Below are positions 54,217 through 63,172 of a stretch of DNA of 64,000 nt, piece after piece. A program made the translations under genes and the position numbers. Below the pieces are notes generated by a model. It saw only the letters and a program-made list of their open reading frames with translations. It made no database searches and was not told the DNA's origin. This DNA is from Marinomonas sp. CT5 (GTDB lineage Bacteria > Pseudomonadota > Gammaproteobacteria > Pseudomonadales > Marinomonadaceae): the NCBI RefSeq assembly GCF_018336975.1, contig NZ_CP025572.1, positions 508,221 to 572,220 of the forward strand. Reading direction: 5' to 3'. How positions within the stretch are numbered: position 1 is the first letter of the stretch; every line of letters begins with the position of its first letter.

Positions 54217-56299
54217 ATGACATTCCACATCACTTTAGTCGGTAATCCAAATACAGGGAAAACGACTTTATTTAATAAGCTGGCAGGAACTCGGCAAAAA
54301 AGTAGGCAATTGGGCCGGCGTTACAGTGGATTGTAAGACTGGATTTTTCACGAGTTCGAATCAACGTGTCGACATGACAGACTTGCCGGGCATTTACAGT
54401 TTGAATAACCAGACTGGCGGCATGGATGAAGTAATCGCGCGACGTTTTTTAACCGAGAATGATTACGATGTTATCGTTAATGTAGTGGATGCAACCAACT
54501 TAAAACGTAACCTCAAATTGACGCAAGAACTGGTCGCCTTGGGTCGACCTATGGTGATTGTGCTTACCATGACCGATTTGGCCCGCAAGCTGAATATCAT
54601 GCCGAATCTAGAGATATTATCGAAGAATATCGGCGTGCCAGTCGTTGATGGTCATCAGTTGTCAGTAACTGATTTACAACGCCAACTATTAGTACATTTT
54701 CATGCTTTGCCAACGGATCGTGAATTGGCCCTGCAACGAAGCCTCAGAGATGAGTATTCCGATTCTTTAAGCGTTCCGAGTGTGGCAGTCTGGTTGTCTA
54801 ACGTGACCAAAGGACGTGCGCAGGCGAAAAATTTTACTGACAGAATAGATCAAATCGTGCTGCATCCTTGGTTTGGTATTCCGATCTTTTTGTTTGCTAT
54901 GTACGCCATGTTTGCGGTGGCTATTGGTGTTGGCACCTTATTTATCGATCCTATCGATATGTTTGCAGGATATTGGTTTGTGACCTTTCCAAGCTACTGG
55001 TTAACACAGTTAGGCATTCCTCAGTGGATCATTATCATACTTGCCAATGGCTTAGGCGGTGGTATTCAGTTGGTGGCGAGTTTTATCCCTGTCATTGGCT
55101 TCCTCTATATATGTTTAAGTATCTTGGAAGACAGCGGATACATGGCACGAGCGGCATTTATTGTTGATCGTATTATGTCGTCGATTGGTTTGCCTGGTCA
55201 GGCGTTTATTCCTTTGTTATTAGGATTTGGCTGTAATGTGCCGTCCATTATGGCAACACGCAGTTTGACCAATGTTCGACAACGCATGCTGACCATGGCG
55301 ATGGCGCCTTTTATGTCTTGTGGTGCGCGTTTGGCCGTTTACGTGATGTTTGTGTCGGTATTCTTCCGCGAGTACGGCGGGCTTCTGGTGTTCGGTTTAT
55401 ACCTGTTTGGCATCATCATGGCGGTTGGTACAGCGTGGATTTTCAGAAAGCAATTATTTCGTAATGTACGAGTAAGTGTTTTGATGGAAATGCCCCATTA
55501 TCATCGTCCACGTTGGAGCAATGTCGGTTTGTCGAGTTGGCATAAAGTGCGCAGCTTTATTCTGCGCGCTGGCAAGACCATAGTGCTTGTTTCAGCGATT
55601 CTAACTATTTTGAATTCAGTGCCATCTTGGCGCGCCGCAGACGAAGGTGGTAAGCCTTCTACCTTGGCTGAAATCGGTCAAGTCATCACGCCAGTGTTTT
55701 CTCCGATTGGCATGGGTGACGATAATTGGCCCGCGGCCGTTGGTGTGTTTACTGGTATCTTAGCTAAAGAAGCCGTGGTTGGTACTATGGATGCCTTGTA
55801 TTCCAATGCCGACAATGAGCCGAGCAATATTGAATATGAATCCCCAATAAGTAATATCGTCGGCGCTGTGACCTTATTAGGCAGTAACCTTGCAGGCATT
55901 GTAACCACATTAACCGACCCGTTAGGTTTGACCAGTGTCAGCGAAGCCAAAGGCCAAGCCATGACGCCTGGACATCGTAACATGGTGTCTTTATTTGAAG
56001 GTTGGAAAGGCGCGTTTTCGTATCTGGTCTTTGTACTGCTTTATACACCTTGTGCCGCGACTATTGGCGCCTTGGTAAAAGAAGGTGGAATGCTTTGGTC
56101 TAGCGTGGTTGTAGCTTGGAGTACGACGGTGGCTTATGTTGCTGCGGTATTCAGCTTTCAGCTATTAACTTTTGGCGATCATCCGATTCGTTCGTTGATC
56201 ACCATTGGCATTGCAGCCGTCTTTTTAATTCTCTTTATTATAGGATTGAAAATTTGGGTGAAACCGAGGATAGAAAGCAACATCATCGCTGTTGGATGA
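54217..56299 (+). pseudogene. feoB: ferrous iron transporter FeoB, frameshifted near the 5' end
   Basis: ATG 54217 opens MTFHITLVGNPNTGKTTLFN (G1 GTP-binding loop), but a run of six A at 54296-54301 (five would be in frame) sends the frame to a stop at 54334-54336. The rest of the protein continues in the other frame: VGNWAGVTVDCK (G2 area), DLPGIYSL (G3), a long membrane domain with about eight helices (GFGCNVPSIMATR, LMGC-like gates) and a normal C-terminus at 56299. The full product would be about 693 residues, a little shorter than E. coli FeoB (773). The G4 motif reads TMTD where NMxD is usual. It could be a sequencing error, a phase-variable tract or a dead gene. Confidence 0.85.
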
Positions 56300-56342
56300 T
56301 TTGAATACTGCCTAAGATAGAGCTTGAGAAAGAGCCCAGGTA

Positions 56343-57140
56343 TTAGTGATGCTGGGTGTAGACAACCGCGCAGCTTTTACCTGCTTGCTTGGCAAAGTAC
56401 ATGGCTGTGTCGGCGTCTTTAATAGCTTTATCAGTATCTAACTCTTCAAACCCCAAAATGCGAATACCAATACTTGCTCCAACATTAAGCAACCTATTTT
56501 CAAATGCAATGGGTTCTTTAATTTTGTCGCAAAGTTGGTTGGCTACCTGCATAGCGAAGTCTTGCGAGATTTCTTCATCGCTATTTAGGTTGGTTAATAG
56601 AACCATAAATTCATCACCTCCTAAACGTCCAACACTGTCCTCAGGGCGAATATGGTTATGTAAACGCTGCGCAATTTTGACGAGTACGGCATCACCAGCA
56701 GCATGACCTTCAATGTCGTTAATAACTTTAAAACCATCTAGATCAATCAGAAGCACTGCACCAGATATGTCATGATTATTTGTCAACGCGACTAGCTTCT
56801 CTAAACAAATTGTTAGACCACGGCGATTGGCTAGTTGTGTAAGAGGGTCGGTATGCGCCAAGTAGTGAATTTGCATAATGGCTTGATCTCGCGCCTGAGT
56901 AAAAGGCCGAATTACCCACAAATAAATGCAAGGAGCAGAGAGCGTAGATAAAATAAAAATATCCAATGTGGCCAGCCAATAGATACCAACGTCTATGGTT
57001 AAAGAGCCTAATGCCAACATGATGATAAATTCCCACACCATGATGATTAGAGTAATGCGAAAGATAACCTGTGTAGTGCTAAGGGAGGATGGTGGATTGT
57101 AATCTGAAGACGGCTGATGGAGCATTGGTGAGGTTCGCAT
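56343..57140 (-). CDS. membrane-bound diguanylate cyclase
   Basis: A 265-residue protein with two N-terminal membrane helices (about residues 24-47 and 57-77) joined by a very short loop, then a GGDEF domain from about residue 88 (HLAHTDPLTQLANRRGL). The active motif is GRLGGDEFMVLLTNL, and an I-site RPED lies five residues before it. It makes c-di-GMP. GAGG lies 8 nt before ATG 57140. No large sensor domain is present, so the membrane anchor itself is the only sensory candidate. It is convergent with feoB. Confidence 0.92.
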   Translation of the reverse strand: MRTSPMLHQPSSDYNPPSSLSTTQVIFRITLIIMVWEFIIMLALGSLTIDVGIYWLATLDIFILSTLSAPCIYLWVIRPFTQARDQAIMQIHYLAHTDPLTQLANRRGLTICLEKLVALTNNHDISGAVLLIDLDGFKVINDIEGHAAGDAVLVKIAQRLHNHIRPEDSVGRLGGDEFMVLLTNLNSDEEISQDFAMQVANQLCDKIKEPIAFENRLLNVGASIGIRILGFEELDTDKAIKDADTAMYFAKQAGKSCAVVYTQHH

Positions 57141-57244
57141 TATTGTTTACCTCACAATAATTGTATCTGTTGTCTAGATCTGTGGTGCTTCTGTAATAAA
57201 ATGTGAAGATAAACAAGAGGGTTATATATTTATCTAGTTCCGCT

Positions 57245-57556
57245 TTAAATAGAGCCTTCTTTTTCGATCACCAAAATACGCGCTTCACCAATTGGGTGCG
57301 CCACATGTTCTGTGCCAATTGCAGCATAAAAAATATCACCTATCGTCATCCGCTGAATATGCTCTTTGCCATCGACTCGATAATGCATATTTACCTCGCC
57401 GTCTAACACTACAAACACTTCTTCACCATCATTGATATGCCATTTATACGGCTGATCTGTCCAGTGCAAACGCGTCGTCACGCCATTCATATTGGCAATG
57501 TCCAACGCGCCCCAAGCGCGATCGGCAGTGAAGTCTTTGGCTTTGATGAATGTCAT
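57245..57556 (-). CDS. cupin-domain protein
   Basis: A 103-residue single cupin domain. The first cupin motif region is WHINDGEEVFVVLDGEVNMHYRV and the second is the MTIGDIFYAAIGTEHVAHP stretch, which contains possible metal-binding His and Glu residues. Such proteins can bind metals or small sugars or act as isomerases; the function is not known. It is divergent from the repeat-protein gene, with a large inverted repeat in the shared gap. Confidence 0.8.
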   Translation of the reverse strand: MTFIKAKDFTADRAWGALDIANMNGVTTRLHWTDQPYKWHINDGEEVFVVLDGEVNMHYRVDGKEHIQRMTIGDIFYAAIGTEHVAHPIGEARILVIEKEGSI

Positions 57557-57635
57557 GAGTAGGCCTTTTGGACGTTGATAAATGGTTTGATAAGTAAAAA
57601 GTACAAGTTACTTAATCGTTAGACAATCGAGAAAG

Positions 57636-57676
57636 CGATAAAACATCACTTTGACGGTGAAAGCGACGTTTTATCG
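57636..57676. repeat. inverted repeat between cupin and repeat-protein genes
   Basis: CGATAAAAC (57636-57644) and GTTTTATCG (57668-57676) form the outer stem; the inner part (CACTTT and TGAAAG) pairs further with small bulges. It lies about 80 bp upstream of the cupin start and 115 bp before the repeat gene, so it may be an operator or leader stem-loop. Confidence 0.5.
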
Positions 57677-57792
57677 GGGTGAGAGGGAATATGTTGTTTT
57701 TATATGGCTAAAAAGGTCGGTATGAATTGCCTGAAAGTGTCATTAGGCGCTACTCTTGTACCACTTTTATTTACTCACAAGGATGTTTCAGA

Positions 57793-60075
57793 GTGCTCAT
57801 CTCTCTCATTCGTTTTGTCTTTATCAGCTTTCTATTTTCCACCACAGCTGCATTCTCGGCAGATGATGCGCTTAGCTCCAAAGAGCCAAGTGCTTCAAAC
57901 ATGGCACCGCCCATATCGAACTCCCAACTTCCTGAGTGGTTTTACCGGGAACTAATATCTATTCAAGATAAAGTCAACGTGCTCGATGAAACTGGTGCAT
58001 TGAAAGGACAAATCCAAGAACTGAAAGAACGGATTGGAAAAGTAGAGGTGCGCCTTGAAGAATCTCAATTGCGAGTTGATGGAAAGCTAAATGAGCAGAG
58101 TGGGCGTATTGGTGATTTAAAAGACTCCTATGATAGTTCTTTATCTCAAGTGTCATGGACAACAACTTGGTTTGGAATCGTTGCTGGGGGATTGGGTATT
58201 GTGATCGCTATTGTTGCATATGCTTTTAGCTGGAATGCAAGATTAGCAGCTATAGCAACTGCTAAGTTAGAAGCTGAGAATGCATTTGATGGATGGGTAC
58301 AGAGAAAAGAAAATGAGTTAACAGAAAAGTTTGATATCAAACTGAATGAGCAGAGTAAGCAGTTGAAAGAGCAGAAGGAGTATCATGAAAAAGAGTTAGA
58401 AAAAATGCGTGATGACATGGAAGAACAAGCTGCTGATAACGATATAAATGAAGCTTACTCTCTAGCAAATAATAAACGTATTGATGATGCTCTTCGTCGA
58501 ATTAATGGCGTCATACGCGGTTCCCAAAAGAGTAATTCGCTAAAACATCAAAGAATGAATGCTAAGGCTTTGTTCTTCAAAGGACTGATTTTTGATGCAG
58601 GTAGTCTACCAGACAGAGAAATTAAAACCTATGAGGATTTAGTAACTTTGTATGAAGAATCGAATGATTTCGATACTCAAATGTATGTTGCTAGAGCTTA
58701 TAAAAACAAAGCCATTACTTTATACCAATTGAATCGTTCAGAAGAAGAGATTGCGGTGTATGACGCCTTGTTAGAGCGATTCAAAGACAGCGACGAATTG
58801 GCGCTACAGGAACAGGTAGCGAAAGCACTGGTAAACAAAGGCGCTACGTTAGGTCAATTGAATCGTTCAGAAGAAGCGATTACGGTGTATGACGCGTTGC
58901 TGGGACGATTCAAAGACAGCGACGAATTGGCGCTACAGGAACAGGTAGCGAAAGCACTGGTAAACAAAGGCGCTACGTTAGGTCAATTGAATCGTTCAGA
59001 AGAAGCGATTACGGTGTATGACGCGTTGCTGGGACGATTCAAAGACAGCGACGAATTGGCGCTACAGGAACAGGTAGCGAAAGCACTGGTAAATAAAGCT
59101 ATTAGATTAGGCCAATTGAATCGTTCAGAAGAAGCGATTGCGGTGTATGACGCCTTGTTAGAGCGATTCAAAGACAGCGACGAATTGGCGCTACAGGAAC
59201 AGGTAGCGAAAGCACTGGTAAACAAAGGCGCTACGTTAGGTCAATTGAATCGTTCAGAAGAAGCGATTACGGTGTATGACGCGTTGCTGGGACGATTCAA
59301 AGACAGCGACGAACTGGCACTACAGGAGCAGGTAGCGATAGCATTGGTAAACAAAGGGGATAGGTTAGGCCAATTGAATCGTTTAGAAGAAGAGATTGTG
59401 GTGTATGACGCCTTGCTGGAACGATTCAAAGACAGCGACGAGCTGGCGCTACAGGAACCGATAGCGACAGCACTGGTAAACAAAGGGATTGCGTTAGGCC
59501 AATTGAATCGTTCAGAAGAAGAGATTGTGGTGTATGACGCCTTGCTAGAGCGATTCAAAGACAGTGACGAACTGGCGCTACAGGAATCGATAGCGAAAGC
59601 ACTGTTTTATAAAGCAGTTGCGTTAGGTAAATTGAATCGTTCAGAAGAAGCGATTACGGTGTATGACGCGTTGCAGGAACGATTCAAAGATAATGAAGAA
59701 GCCGTTATACAAAGACAAGTAGTGACTGCTTTATGTAATAAAGCAGAGTTGGTAATTGCAGGAAATAGCAAAGAGGAAGCGAAAAAGGCGATATATGATG
59801 CGATTACCTTTATGAAAGATGGTTATAAAGAGCAAAGAGCTGTAATGGAAATGCTGAGCTTTATTATCGAGGATTCGACGACAGATGAGGTGCTAGGACA
59901 TATTTATGCTATTTCAGATGAAGAGATTGATCAGAGCTTCGACCCTATTCGCTCAGTCATTGAAAGCCTAGAATCACCTCGGAAAGAACAAGTCGAAGCC
60001 TTTGCTCGCTATTTCGAAGACCATCACAACAAGGTTAAGTTAAAAGAAGAGTTAGATCAGATCTCTAAACTCTAG
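57793..60075 (+). CDS. membrane-anchored TPR-like protein with eight 43-residue tandem repeats
   Basis: A 760-residue protein from GTG 57793, with AAGGA 9 nt upstream; a TTG at 57727 would add 22 residues before a signal sequence. Order: signal peptide or N-terminal helix (about 1-22, ending AAFSA), a coiled coil (about 58-118), a membrane helix (about 126-147, TTTWFGIVAGGLGIVIAIVA), a second charged coiled coil (about 165-215), then TPR-like helices and, at about 313-656, eight 43-residue units of the type LNRSEEAITVYDALLGRFKD with ELALQEQVAKALVNKG. The C-terminal 104 residues are a non-repeated helical tail. The unit resembles a longer TPR, so a protein-binding scaffold role is likely. Near-identical DNA between units suggests recent expansion. 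Confidence 0.85.
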   Translation: MLISLIRFVFISFLFSTTAAFSADDALSSKEPSASNMAPPISNSQLPEWFYRELISIQDKVNVLDETGALKGQIQELKERIGKVEVRLEESQLRVDGKLNEQSGRIGDLKDSYDSSLSQVSWTTTWFGIVAGGLGIVIAIVAYAFSWNARLAAIATAKLEAENAFDGWVQRKENELTEKFDIKLNEQSKQLKEQKEYHEKELEKMRDDMEEQAADNDINEAYSLANNKRIDDALRRINGVIRGSQKSNSLKHQRMNAKALFFKGLIFDAGSLPDREIKTYEDLVTLYEESNDFDTQMYVARAYKNKAITLYQLNRSEEEIAVYDALLERFKDSDELALQEQVAKALVNKGATLGQLNRSEEAITVYDALLGRFKDSDELALQEQVAKALVNKGATLGQLNRSEEAITVYDALLGRFKDSDELALQEQVAKALVNKAIRLGQLNRSEEAIAVYDALLERFKDSDELALQEQVAKALVNKGATLGQLNRSEEAITVYDALLGRFKDSDELALQEQVAIALVNKGDRLGQLNRLEEEIVVYDALLERFKDSDELALQEPIATALVNKGIALGQLNRSEEEIVVYDALLERFKDSDELALQESIAKALFYKAVALGKLNRSEEAITVYDALQERFKDNEEAVIQRQVVTALCNKAELVIAGNSKEEAKKAIYDAITFMKDGYKEQRAVMEMLSFIIEDSTTDEVLGHIYAISDEEIDQSFDPIRSVIESLESPRKEQVEAFARYFEDHHNKVKLKEELDQISKL
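58729..59760 (+). repeat. 129-bp tandem repeat, eight copies
   Basis: Each unit opens with TTGAATCGTTCAGAAGAAG or a near copy; starts are at 58729, 58858, 58987, 59116, 59245, 59374, 59503 and 59632, always 129 bp apart. Units 2 and 3 are almost identical in DNA, and later units are more diverged. The period is a multiple of three, so copy-number change keeps the reading frame. Confidence 0.97.
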
Positions 60076-60085
60076 TCGATTAGGG

Positions 60086-60373
60086 CTATAAATCATTTTC
60101 GGTGAGTATCTGTCGGCAGTTACGCACCGTTAATATTCGGATTTCGGTGCTGATCATGTAGATGATTCGATAGTTACCAAAAATGAGTTCACGGAGATTT
60201 GCTTTTTGTAGCTCTGGGACAAGTCGTCCCATTTCAGGTTGGTGGCTGAGTAGGTCTGTTTTATCGAATAAATCGTTTACCCATTTCTCAGCGGCATTAG
60301 GATTATCTAGAGCGATAAAATCGGCAGCATGCCCAAGCTTTTCCATAGAGAGAGGTGACCAACTTACTTTCAT
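60086..60373 (-). CDS. ParE/RelE-family toxin
   Basis: A 95-residue toxin of the ParE/RelE superfamily, with MKVSWSPLSMEKLGHAADFIA at the start and LRELIFGNYRIIYMI near the end, the usual ParE core. Its start overlaps the antitoxin stop (ATGA). RelE members cut mRNA on the ribosome and ParE members poison gyrase; the residues visible favour ParE, but the activity cannot be settled by sequence alone. Confidence 0.88.
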   Translation of the reverse strand: MKVSWSPLSMEKLGHAADFIALDNPNAAEKWVNDLFDKTDLLSHQPEMGRLVPELQKANLRELIFGNYRIIYMISTEIRILTVRNCRQILTENDL

Positions 60374-60651
60374 TTTTTCAAGCGTCCTAAGATTTGCTTT
60401 CTTGCTTCCTGATTCGAAATGCCTAATCCTTCGGCAAATTGTGATTCAGCGGTGCGTATTTCTTCGAGTAATTCTATTTTTTCTTGCATGGCTTCGTATT
60501 CAGCCACATCGAGCATGACAGCGACACCTTTGCCATGTTGTGTGATGAGCAAAGGGCGACGAGTTTCGTTAATTTGTTTAATAAATGAAGTCACACCAGA
60601 ACGAAATTCTGATAATGGTTGTATGTCTTGATCTAAATTTATGCGGCTCAT
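60370..60651 (-). CDS. Phd/YefM-family antitoxin
   Basis: A 93-residue antitoxin. The Phd/YefM N-terminus is LSEFRSGVTSFIKQINETRRPLLITQHGKGVAVMLDVAEYEAM, quoted in part: PLLITQHGKGVAVMLDVAEY. The C-terminal third, charged and helical, should wrap the toxin. It lies first in the operon, as normal. The palindromic site at 60664-60683 is the likely autoregulatory operator. Confidence 0.9.
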   Translation of the reverse strand: MSRINLDQDIQPLSEFRSGVTSFIKQINETRRPLLITQHGKGVAVMLDVAEYEAMQEKIELLEEIRTAESQFAEGLGISNQEARKQILGRLKK

Positions 60652-60663
60652 GTGAAGTTACCA

Positions 60664-60683
60664 TTGTACGTTTATTTGTACAA
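60664..60683. promoter_or_regulatory. paired TGTAC motifs, candidate antitoxin operator
   Basis: TTGTAC (60664-60669) and GTACAA (60678-60683) form a 20-bp palindrome. The cores TGTACG (60665-60670) and TGTACA (60677-60682) are 12 bp apart centre to centre, the spacing reported for paired YefM sites in E. coli. It lies 13 bp upstream of the antitoxin start. Confidence 0.6.
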
Positions 60684-60757
60684 AATATAGTGCAATATTT
60701 GTATATTAACAAGTTGAAGTATTTTTTGACGCGCCTAAACAATACTGTATTTCTATC

Positions 60758-60796
60758 TTGCTTATCTCCCTTAAAATCTATAATGTACTAGTACAT
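60758..60796 (+). promoter_or_regulatory. trpR promoter with overlapping trp operator
   Basis: A perfect -10 box TATAAT lies at 60779-60784 with a weak -35 (TTGCTT at 60758-60763, spacer 15). The perfect palindrome ATGTACTAGTACAT (60783-60796) overlaps its end and contains the CTAG core of TrpR sites. TrpR would thus block its own operon. A start near 60791 leaves only about 38 nt of leader, too little for a leader-peptide attenuator. Confidence 0.75.
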
Positions 60797-60828
60797 GAAT
60801 ACAAACCTTCTTGTGAGAGTTGAATCCT

Positions 60829-61059
60829 ATGAAGGACTTGATCCAGTTTTTAACTGAAGTAGACGATGAATCTGTGTTAGAGAAGCGTTTAAAAGTGCTG
60901 CTGACACCGAATGAAATTAGTGAAATGGTAAGTCGTTTGAAGATTATTGCCTTGTTAGACGAAGGCGTGCCGCAGCGAGATATTGCCAAACAATTGGGTG
61001 TGGGTATTGCCACTGTGACCCGTGGTTCCCGTGCATTGAAGGAATTAAAAGAGATATGA
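60829..61059 (+). CDS. trpR: Trp operon repressor TrpR
   Basis: A 76-residue repressor from ATG 60829. The helix-turn-helix region VPQRDIAKQLGVGIATVTRGSRALK matches the E. coli recognition helix (GAGIATITRGSNSLK). TrpR binds operators when tryptophan is bound. The protein is much shorter than E. coli TrpR (108 residues), lacking both the N-terminal arm and the last helix; its stop overlaps trpE by 4 bp. A candidate operator lies upstream. It therefore probably represses its own operon. Confidence 0.92.
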   Translation: MKDLIQFLTEVDDESVLEKRLKVLLTPNEISEMVSRLKIIALLDEGVPQRDIAKQLGVGIATVTRGSRALKELKEI

Positions 61060-62471
61060 GTTCATATAATAAAAAGCCGCAGCGCATCACGCTACCGCGT
61101 AAACCTAAGTATGTCACTATCAGTTCCGATTGCGATTTTTTTGATTTGTTTAAAAAGGTCGAGAAGCGTTTTGACAACTGTTTTATGTTGGAATCCCTTG
61201 GTGAAGAAAGTTACATATCCCGCCATTCGATTATTGGTTTTGACCCTGAAAAATTAATCTGGGCCGAAGGTAAGCAGTTGTTTATTCAAGAACGTGATGG
61301 CAGCACGGAGTCTTTCGAATCCGATAATCCGTATTATTTGCTGCGCGATATCGTGCCGCAGAATATTTTGTCGCGCGGTTATGCTGGTGGTTTAACGGGT
61401 TATATCGGTTATGACAGCATGAACTATTTTGAGCCGACGTTGGATCTACAATCTAGCGATATGTTTGATGCGTTCCGTTTTGGTTTGTACAAAGATGGTC
61501 TGATTCTAGACAAGATGACAGGCGAAGTTTTCTACTTCTACTATGATGACGATTCTACTGGGAATCGTGTTGAATTAGTGAATAGCATGATGGCTGAGCC
61601 GACGCCTGAAAATGGCCCTTTTGTGGTGACACCTGCGGGCGAGTCCATGAGCAAAACCGATCACGCGGATGCCGTTGCCAAGGTGAAGCAAGACATCATC
61701 GAAGGGAAGGTCTTCCAGTGCGAAGTGGGCTTTAAAAAGTGGTTTGATATGGAAGGCGACACCATTAATTTGTATGAGCAATTGCGCGAAGTGAACCCAT
61801 CGCCGCAAATGTATTACGTTAAATTTGTTGAGCAAAAAGTCATTGGCGCGAGTCCTGAATCCTTGTTCCGCGTGCGCCAAGGGGAAATGGAAACCTTCCC
61901 GTTAGCGGGTACAGCGAAGCGTGGCAAAGACGCTGCTGAAGATACGGCCTTTGCCCGTGCTTTGTTGAACGATCCAAAAGAAATCGCCGAGCACAATATG
62001 ATTGTCGATCTGCATCGTAACGATATTGGCCGCGTGGCGCGCTTTGGTACAGTGAAAGTGCGTAGTTTGATGGACATTAAACGCTTCAGCCACGTTCAGC
62101 ACATTTCTAGTGAGATTGTTGGCATTATGGCGGAAGATCACGACATGTTCTCAGCGTTAGCTAGCAACTTCCCTGCAGGAACTTTGACGGGTGCACCGAA
62201 GATCGAAGCGATGAAGATCATCGACGATTTAGAAAACGATGGTCGTGGTCCTTACGGCGGTGCGGTTGGACAGTTCTCTTTCAATGGCGATTGTATGTTT
62301 GCTATTCCGATTCGTACTGTGTTTGCCAAGGGCAACAAAGCCTATGTGCAAACCTGTGGCGGCAATGTGTATGACTCCAATGCCGAAGACGAATACGAAG
62401 AAATCCAACGTAAATTTGCTGGCACCAAACGCGTGTTAGACAGCTTCGCACCAAAAGCGAATCAGGAGTAA
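61056..62471 (+). CDS. trpE: anthranilate synthase component I TrpE
   Basis: A 471-residue enzyme making anthranilate from chorismate with ammonia from TrpG. It begins in an ATGA overlap with trpR. The N-terminal feedback region has FMLESLGEESYISRHSIIG (the LLES-type tryptophan site). The chorismate-binding domain contains IIEGKVFQCEVGFKKWFD, SPESLFRVRQG, PLAGTAKRGKD, EHNMIVDLHRNDIGRVA and PAGTLTGAPKIEAMKIIDDLE, which are all catalytic-region hallmarks. The 471-residue length is a little shorter than E. coli TrpE (about 520). Confidence 0.94.
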   Translation: MSSYNKKPQRITLPRKPKYVTISSDCDFFDLFKKVEKRFDNCFMLESLGEESYISRHSIIGFDPEKLIWAEGKQLFIQERDGSTESFESDNPYYLLRDIVPQNILSRGYAGGLTGYIGYDSMNYFEPTLDLQSSDMFDAFRFGLYKDGLILDKMTGEVFYFYYDDDSTGNRVELVNSMMAEPTPENGPFVVTPAGESMSKTDHADAVAKVKQDIIEGKVFQCEVGFKKWFDMEGDTINLYEQLREVNPSPQMYYVKFVEQKVIGASPESLFRVRQGEMETFPLAGTAKRGKDAAEDTAFARALLNDPKEIAEHNMIVDLHRNDIGRVARFGTVKVRSLMDIKRFSHVQHISSEIVGIMAEDHDMFSALASNFPAGTLTGAPKIEAMKIIDDLENDGRGPYGGAVGQFSFNGDCMFAIPIRTVFAKGNKAYVQTCGGNVYDSNAEDEYEEIQRKFAGTKRVLDSFAPKANQE

Positions 62472-62478
62472 GGGAAGC

Positions 62479-63141
62479 ATGAAAGTTTATATTATCGACA
62501 ATTACGACTCCTTCACTTACAACCTGTATCAGTTTATTGGTGAAGTGTTAGAAACTGAGAAAAGCCGTGGCGAGATCGACGCCTTTGACGTAATCGTAAA
62601 ACGTAACGACGAAGTAACATTAGACGACATTCGTGCCGCTGCGCCAGATCGCATCATCATTTCTCCAGGACCTGGCTCCCCAGACGACAAGGCGTACTTC
62701 GGTGTGTGTGCCGACGTCATTCTAGAGTTCGGTAAAACCATTCCATTAATGGGCGTGTGCTTGGGAATGCAGGGGATTTGTCATGTATTTGGCGGCAAAG
62801 TCGTGAAAGCGCCCTTGCCAATGCATGGTAAAACCAGCCCGATTACTCACAACGGCGAAGGTATTTTTCATGACATTCCAGACCAACTGGAAGTCATGCG
62901 TTATCACTCACTTATCGCCGAGGCAGAAAGCTTCCCTGATGTGTTGGAAGTTACCGCTTCTGTTGGTGAGTTAAAAGAAGCGGACTTCAAAGACATTGCC
63001 ACGATTCACAAAGGAGGCGAGTTCGAGCTGATGGGCGTTCGACATAAAGAATATCCAATCCAAGGCATCCAGTTTCACCCAGAATCCTTCGCTACCGAAG
63101 GCGGAAAAGACCTGATCAAAAACTTCTTGTTTCAAGTTTGA
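62479..63141 (+). CDS. trpG: anthranilate synthase glutamine amidotransferase TrpG
   Basis: A 220-residue class I amidotransferase, 7 bp after trpE. The catalytic Cys is in MGVCLGMQGICHVFGG, and the His-Glu pair is in GIQFHPES. The N-terminus VYIIDNYDSFTYNLYQF and the oxyanion loop ISPGPGSPDD are also typical. It releases ammonia from glutamine for TrpE. It is a stand-alone TrpG, not fused to TrpD. No trpDCBA is in this window, so the pathway genes are split. Confidence 0.94.
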   Translation: MKVYIIDNYDSFTYNLYQFIGEVLETEKSRGEIDAFDVIVKRNDEVTLDDIRAAAPDRIIISPGPGSPDDKAYFGVCADVILEFGKTIPLMGVCLGMQGICHVFGGKVVKAPLPMHGKTSPITHNGEGIFHDIPDQLEVMRYHSLIAEAESFPDVLEVTASVGELKEADFKDIATIHKGGEFELMGVRHKEYPIQGIQFHPESFATEGGKDLIKNFLFQV

Positions 63142-63172
63142 TTAATTAGAAGTTTAGTACCTTTGAAATAGT

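Noticed and set aside
54295..54302. Programmed -1 frameshift at the CAAAAAAG tract in feoB
   Set aside because: Restoring the downstream frame needs skipping one base (+1) or losing one A; a -1 shift leads to the wrong frame.
58983..59558. Two minus-strand ORFs with repeated text
   Set aside because: They are the reverse complement of the 129-bp repeats and repeat only because the sense gene does.
58729..59760. Possible CRISPR array
   Set aside because: Repeats are contiguous, 129 bp, coding and in frame, with no spacers and no cas genes.
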